64,000 nt of DNA from positions 1 through 64,000 of the forward strand of contig CACAND010000003.1 in NCBI GenBank assembly GCA_902533795.1, in the 5' to 3' direction. The translations under genes and the position numbers were made by a program. The notes under the pieces are model-generated. The model did not search any database and was not told the DNA's origin. It saw only the letters and a list, made by a program, of their open reading frames with translations. Shown here one piece after another: positions 59,889-64,000 of this stretch (within the stretch, counting starts at the first letter, position 1; each line of letters begins with the position of its first letter). Source of the DNA: an uncultured Candidatus Actinomarina sp. Its GTDB lineage: Bacteria; Actinomycetota; Acidimicrobiia; Actinomarinales; Actinomarinaceae.

Positions 59889-60932
59889 TTAGTTAGGTTT
59901 TGGAGATGATTTTAATACTGACTTATAATCAGCGAATCTCTCAAGACAAATTCCTGAACCTACGACCACAGTACTTAACGGATCCTCTGTCATGTTTATA
60001 GGTATACCAAGGTCCTCAGCAATTTTTCTATCTATTTGTTTAAGTAATGATCCACCACCTGTAAGCCATGCTCCATATTTATCGATATCAGAGACTAAAG
60101 CTGGTGGTGTTTGAGATAAAGAAACTCTCACAGCTTCAATTATTTCTTGAACAACAGGACTTAAAGCTTGTCTGACATCAGAAGCTTCTAAAAGCACTTG
60201 CTTAGGTACACCTTTGACTATATCACGGCCAGTAACAGTTACTTGAGGTTCTTTATCGAATTGATAGGCAGAACCTACTGCATGTTTTAAGGACTCTGCA
60301 ATCCCTTCATCAACTAACATAGAATGTTCTGCTCTTAACCATTCAATTAGTCGATCAGTCATATCTTCTCCACCTACTCGTACTGAATTGGCGTTTACAA
60401 TATCGCCCATGGAGATAACAGCAATTTCAGTAGTTCCTCCACCTATATCAATCACCATATTTCCAAAAGGTTCATATATTTGTAATCCAGCCCCTATGGC
60501 TGCAGCCATAGGTTCTTCTACTGTAAAAACTTCAGAGGCACCAGTCGCATGAGCAGCTGTTTCAATTGATCTTTGTTCAACGCTAGTAACACCATTTGGT
60601 ACACACATAACAATTCTTGGACTAGTGTAAGATCTCCCTATTGCACGAGTTAATAATGTCTTTACTAACTCTTCTGCCATCTCGATTTCAGAAATAACTC
60701 CATCTCTTAGAGGTTTGATAAGTTGGATTGAGTCAGGGACTCTTCCTACGAGATTTTTTGCTTCCTCACCAACTGTCAGGATAGATCCATCTTCTTTATT
60801 CACTGCAATAAGAGTAGGCTCGTCAACCATTACTCCAACACCTTTTACGTAAATGAGAGTATTTGCGGTACCTAAATCGATAGCAATATCATTACCGCCA
60901 AAAAGTGAACGTCTTAAATTAAAACCAGCCAT
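59889..60932 (-). CDS. mreB: Rod shape-determining protein MreB
   Basis: Actin-like cytoskeletal ATPase, 347 aa. DIAIDLGTANTLIYVKGVGV (about 15-34, phosphate 1), GRSYTSPRIVMCVPNGVTSVE (about 96), EEPMAAAIGAGL (about 138), MVIDIGGGTTEIAVISMGDI (about 159, phosphate 2) and AWLTGGGSLLKQID (about 288, adenosine). It has a TAGTCT hexamer 8 nt before ATG in the 44-bp gap after ndk, so the mre-PBP2-rodA unit probably has its own promoter. This marks a rod-shaped cell plan. Confidence 0.97.
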   Translation of the reverse strand: MAGFNLRRSLFGGNDIAIDLGTANTLIYVKGVGVMVDEPTLIAVNKEDGSILTVGEEAKNLVGRVPDSIQLIKPLRDGVISEIEMAEELVKTLLTRAIGRSYTSPRIVMCVPNGVTSVEQRSIETAAHATGASEVFTVEEPMAAAIGAGLQIYEPFGNMVIDIGGGTTEIAVISMGDIVNANSVRVGGEDMTDRLIEWLRAEHSMLVDEGIAESLKHAVGSAYQFDKEPQVTVTGRDIVKGVPKQVLLEASDVRQALSPVVQEIIEAVRVSLSQTPPALVSDIDKYGAWLTGGGSLLKQIDRKIAEDLGIPINMTEDPLSTVVVGSGICLERFADYKSVLKSSPKPN

Positions 60933-60940
60933 GTATATCT

Positions 60941-60946
60941 AGACTA
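60941..60946 (-). promoter_or_regulatory. -10-like hexamer TAGTCT for mreB
   Basis: TAGTCT on the minus strand ends 8 nt before ATG 60932. No Shine-Dalgarno sequence is seen. A weak TTTTAC lies 17 nt upstream of the hexamer. Confidence 0.45.
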
Positions 60947-60976
60947 ATAGACTCAATAATCAAGTAAAATAAAAAT

Positions 60977-61375
60977 TTAATTGTTGAAGAAAAGGCCTAA
61001 TTCTCTTTGAGCGCTTTCTTCTGAATCTGAACCATGGACAACATTTTCTTCTAATTTAGTAGCAAAATCTGCTCTAATTGTTCCAGGGTCTGCATCTGAA
61101 GGATTTGTTGCACCCATAATCCTTCTTACTTCGCTAACTACATCTTCCCCTTCAACCTCCATGGCTACAACGGGACCACTGGTAATAAATGAAACTAAAT
61201 CTTGAAAGAAAGGTTTTTCTTTATGCTCTCCGTAATGTTCTTTAGCTAATTCACTACTTATAGTCATCATTTTCATCTTCGAGATTTTGAAACCTTCTTG
61301 TTCAACTCTATTAATAACTTGACCTACAATATTTCTTTTTACTCCATCTGGCTTAACCATAAAAAAAGTTTTCAT
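60977..61375 (-). CDS. ndk: Nucleoside diphosphate kinase
   Basis: Balances NTP pools by phosphohistidine transfer. 132 aa. FFMVKPDGVKRNIVGQVINR (4-23), EHYGEHKEKPFFQDLVSFIT (about 46-65), RRIMGATNPSDADPGTIRADF (about 87) and NVVHGSDSEESAQRE with the active-site His at about 114. It overlaps the folC stop by ATGT/TGA-type junction (4 bp). Confidence 0.97.
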   Translation of the reverse strand: MKTFFMVKPDGVKRNIVGQVINRVEQEGFKISKMKMMTISSELAKEHYGEHKEKPFFQDLVSFITSGPVVAMEVEGEDVVSEVRRIMGATNPSDADPGTIRADFATKLEENVVHGSDSEESAQRELGLFFNN

Positions 61376-62550
61376 GTGTATTCCTTTTTATATTCTCCAA
61401 CTAAATATAAACTACCCGTTAATATAGATGGATTCTTTGAAAGATTATAATCTTTAATTGTTCGAGTACTGAATGAAATATCGTTTGAATTCAAAAAATC
61501 TTCAAAAACTTTTTTGTTTTCTTGTGCAAAAAATGAGTTATCTTCAATAAGAAAAATATTTAAAAATTTTTCTTTTGCAATCCTTTTTATAAATTCAATA
61601 GTATTTTTATCCTTTTTCATACCAATGTAAATATCGAACCCTTTTATTTCAGAATTAGAACTGCAAAAACTAAGTAAAGCATTTAAGCTTTCAACATTAT
61701 GAGCACCATCAATAATTTTTAATGGTGCTGTTGATACTATTTCAAATCTTCCCGGTACCTTTTTGAAATCATCTAATGAGTAATTATTTGTTTCATTTTT
61801 TGCATCTAAAAGATATGAAATAGCACCTAATACTTGTAGTGATGTAGAAAAATTAATCATTTCATAGTCAATTGATGAGGTGCTTAAAGCTTGGTGATCA
61901 TTAAAAAAAATTGCTGCTTCATCTATTCCAAAATTATTGTAAACATATTCTTCGTGTCTTTTGTATAAATCATATTCTCCAAAAATTATTTGTTTTGGAT
62001 TTTCTGATATGTTAATTTTTTGAATAAAAATTTCATCTAATGTATTTCCAAGCAATTCTGTATGGTCAAGACCAACATTTGTTATACAAACGGTATCAGA
62101 ATTAATAAATGATGTTGTATCGTACATACCTCCAATACCAGCCTCAACAATAAAAATATCAAGATCTAATTGAATAAAATGAAGACAAGCAATGAGAAAA
62201 ATTACTTCAAAATATGCGAAATCAATGTTGTTTTCTTCTTCAAATTTAATTAACTGATCTAAATAAAAAGATAGTTCTTTATCCAGAATGTCATTATTAT
62301 TAATTTTTATTCGCTCGTTGACTTTTACCAAATGTGGTGAAGTAAACATACATGTTGCGACATTATTTTTTCTTAATAGTTCATTCAAAAAAAAGGCACA
62401 TGATGTTTTTCCATTAGTACCAACGATGGAAACTGATCTTTCTCGGAGTGTTTTTAATTGATTTTTTTCAAAAAAATTATGAAGAATATCTAAATTTTTA
62501 TTTTTTTTACCTATTTTTGAGTTTAAATATTTATCAAATTCATCAGACAC
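61372..62550 (-). CDS. folC: Folylpolyglutamate synthase / dihydrofolate synthase
   Basis: Mur-ligase-type enzyme adding glutamate to folates, 392 aa. [19 protein letters not shown] (about 41-59) is the P-loop, [16 protein letters not shown] (about 69) the folate loop, [15 protein letters not shown] (about 135), [19 protein letters not shown] (about 152) and [16 protein letters not shown] (about 263) follow. Start is GTG 62550, overlapping valS by 8 bp; the order valS-folC-ndk is conserved in Actinobacteria. Confidence 0.94.
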   Translation of the reverse strand: MSDEFDKYLNSKIGKKNKNLDILHNFFEKNQLKTLRERSVSIVGTNGKTSCAFFLNELLRKNNVATCMFTSPHLVKVNERIKINNNDILDKELSFYLDQLIKFEEENNIDFAYFEVIFLIACLHFIQLDLDIFIVEAGIGGMYDTTSFINSDTVCITNVGLDHTELLGNTLDEIFIQKINISENPKQIIFGEYDLYKRHEEYVYNNFGIDEAAIFFNDHQALSTSSIDYEMINFSTSLQVLGAISYLLDAKNETNNYSLDDFKKVPGRFEIVSTAPLKIIDGAHNVESLNALLSFCSSNSEIKGFDIYIGMKKDKNTIEFIKRIAKEKFLNIFLIEDNSFFAQENKKVFEDFLNSNDISFSTRTIKDYNLSKNPSILTGSLYLVGEYKKEYT

Positions 62551-64000
62551 TGAATTGATCCCGTGTCTCTTTCAAAAGTTTAATTTCGTTTTCTACATCT
62601 AAAATATTTTGCTTTTCTTTTTGAATAAGCTCTTCTTTAGCGTTCTGAACAAACTTCTCATTTTCTAAACGAGATTTTGAGACGGAGAGTGTTTTTTCTA
62701 GATTATCAATTTTTTTATTTAGTTTTTTAATCTCAATATCAATATCAATATAGTCATCGGCAAAAAGGAAAAATTCTAAATCACCCGATTGAAATATTAT
62801 TTGTTTTTGATTTCCATCATCATCAGCCTGACTGAATTCAATATTTCCAATTTTTTCGAGTTGCTTACAGAACCAATCTTCAACTTCTTTTTTAGCATTG
62901 ATTTTTAAAATGTCTTTATTTTTAAATTGATAAGTTGCTTTAAAATTTCTGATTTGAGAAATAATCTCTTTTAAATTTTCAACAATATCGCTTTTTACAT
63001 CATTACTTTCTTTGTAGGTTTCAGGCCATGAATTGTTGATTAACAAACTATTATCGAATGTTGACCAAATTTCTTCAGTCACATGAGGCATGGCAGGATT
63101 TAGTATCTTTATACTTTTAAGAAATACAGATCTCAATACAAACATTGTTTCGTTTTTTGTTTCATCGTCATTAATTAAATTTTTAGAAAATTCAAAATAC
63201 CAATCAAATAAATCCGACCAAATAAAGTTATAAATCAATTTATAAGCATCAGAAATTTTATATTTTTCAAAGAGTTCATTGAATTCAATTAAAACTGCGT
63301 TAAATTTATTGATTATCCATTTATTTTCTGGACAATTAATCTCTTCTAATTCTTTGTCTTGTAAATCATTTGGAGAGTACATATGTACAAACTTTGCACC
63401 GTTCCAAAGCTTGTTTGCAAATTTCTTTGCGGCAATTGTCCACTCTTCATCAAAAGGAACATCCTGTCCTGGTGCTGCTTTTTCTATTAAAGAAAATCTT
63501 AGAGCATCTGCTCCATGTTTTTCAGAAAGCTCAAGAGGGTCAATTGTGTTTTTGAGACTTTTTGACATTTTTCTTCCTTTTGAGTCCCTGACCAATCCAT
63601 GAATCAATATATCTTTAAAGGGCACATCATCATTAAAATTAAGTCCCATCATGATCATCCTTGCTACCCAGAAAAAGATAATATCGAATCCTGTTACTAG
63701 AAGTGATGTTGGATAATATTTGGTCATATCATTACTATCTTCAGGCCATCCAAGAGTTGAAAATGGCCAGAGAGCAGATGAAAACCAAGTGTCCAAGACA
63801 TCTTTATCTTGAGTAAGTTGTATTGTTTCTGAAAGATTATATTTTGTTCTTACCTCTTCTTCTGTTAAGGCAACATAAATTTTACCTTCATCATCATACC
63901 AAGCAGGAATTTGATGCCCCCACCAAATCTGTCTTGATATGCACCAATCTTGAATGTTGTACATCCATTCAAAGTAAGTTTTCTCCCAGTTCTTAGGAAT
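62543..64000 (-). CDS. valS: Valine--tRNA ligase, C-terminal part (runs off the window)
   Basis: Class I synthetase for tRNA-Val, 5' end cut by the window edge; the frame stays open from 63964 to base 64000 ([12 protein letters not shown] before the first Met). [45 protein letters not shown] and [17 protein letters not shown] (KMSKS) are visible, then the anticodon domain and a C-terminal coiled-coil arm ([20 protein letters not shown]). The HIGH region and editing domain lie outside. It overlaps folC by 8 bp. Confidence 0.97.
   Translation of the reverse strand: MPKNWEKTYFEWMYNIQDWCISRQIWWGHQIPAWYDDEGKIYVALTEEEVRTKYNLSETIQLTQDKDVLDTWFSSALWPFSTLGWPEDSNDMTKYYPTSLLVTGFDIIFFWVARMIMMGLNFNDDVPFKDILIHGLVRDSKGRKMSKSLKNTIDPLELSEKHGADALRFSLIEKAAPGQDVPFDEEWTIAAKKFANKLWNGAKFVHMYSPNDLQDKELEEINCPENKWIINKFNAVLIEFNELFEKYKISDAYKLIYNFIWSDLFDWYFEFSKNLINDDETKNETMFVLRSVFLKSIKILNPAMPHVTEEIWSTFDNSLLINNSWPETYKESNDVKSDIVENLKEIISQIRNFKATYQFKNKDILKINAKKEVEDWFCKQLEKIGNIEFSQADDDGNQKQIIFQSGDLEFFLFADDYIDIDIEIKKLNKKIDNLEKTLSVSKSRLENEKFVQNAKEELIQKEKQNILDVENEIKLLKETRDQFSV

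Noticed and set aside
1..64000. Stop-codon reassignment, CRISPR arrays, insertion sequences or prophage
   Set aside because: TGA ends many genes and does not interrupt conserved domains; I saw no direct-repeat arrays, transposase, integrase or phage structural genes.

Overview
The window is a gene-dense, AT-rich (roughly 30% G+C by eye) bacterial chromosome segment with the standard code. It carries about 60 protein genes and three tRNAs, and no gene-free stretch exceeds about 130 bp. The right half keeps a core gene order typical of Actinobacteria: valS-folC-ndk-mreBCD-PBP2-rodA-RNase E/G-rplU-rpmA-obg-proB-proA-nadD-rsfS-tRNA-Ala, then leuS-(holA-like)-rpsT-lepA-rsmE-HIT-phoH-ybeY-uppS-glyS-dnaG. 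This order, the low G+C, the strong compaction and a LytR-CpsA-Psr protein with a Thr-rich linker fit a streamlined marine actinobacterium of the Acidimicrobiia, such as the Candidatus Actinomarina lineage. That placement is an inference and was not tested.

Left part (1-27.2 kb): a surface-polysaccharide island. It holds seven glycosyltransferases or GT-like genes by fold, including two lipid-linked initiating enzymes (a PglC/WcaJ-type sugar transferase and a WecA/TagO-type GlcNAc-1-P transferase). It also holds a flippase, three O-antigen polymerase/ligase-like membrane proteins, an AsnB-type amidotransferase, a heparinase II/III-like protein and many nucleotide-sugar enzymes (Ugd, UDP-glucuronate decarboxylase, UDP-glucuronate 4-epimerase-like, WecB-like, RmlA-, RmlC- and RmlD-like). 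The LCP protein probably attaches a product to peptidoglycan. Uronic-acid metabolism (Ugd, epimerase, UXS) next to AsnB and heparinase II/III suggests an acidic, possibly amidated glycan.

Middle (27.2-41 kb): tRNA-Met, an SCP2-domain protein, tRNA-Asn, then replication and translation genes (dnaG, glyS, uppS, ybeY, a PgpH-like HD membrane protein, phoH, HIT, rsmE, lepA, rpsT, a divergent holA candidate, leuS).

41-46.4 kb: a second, small glycan cassette (GT4, DUF1015 protein, serC, polymerase/ligase, flippase) inserted between leuS and tRNA-Ala/rsfS.

Right (46.4-64 kb): rsfS, a K+ channel, nadD, a VWA/MoxR pair, proA-proB, obg, rpmA, rplU, RNase E/G, the rod-shape and cell-wall module (rodA, PBP2, mreDCB), ndk, folC and the 3' part of valS, which runs off the window.

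Two window-wide patterns stand out. All seven convergent gene pairs overlap at their stop ends, leaving no space for ordinary terminators. About 13 of the roughly 21 genes that lead a transcription unit have a TANNNT hexamer 6-9 nt before the start codon, as expected for leaderless mRNAs, while four others have a clear Shine-Dalgarno sequence. Most gene boundaries inside operons overlap by ATGA, TTGA, TAATG or longer.
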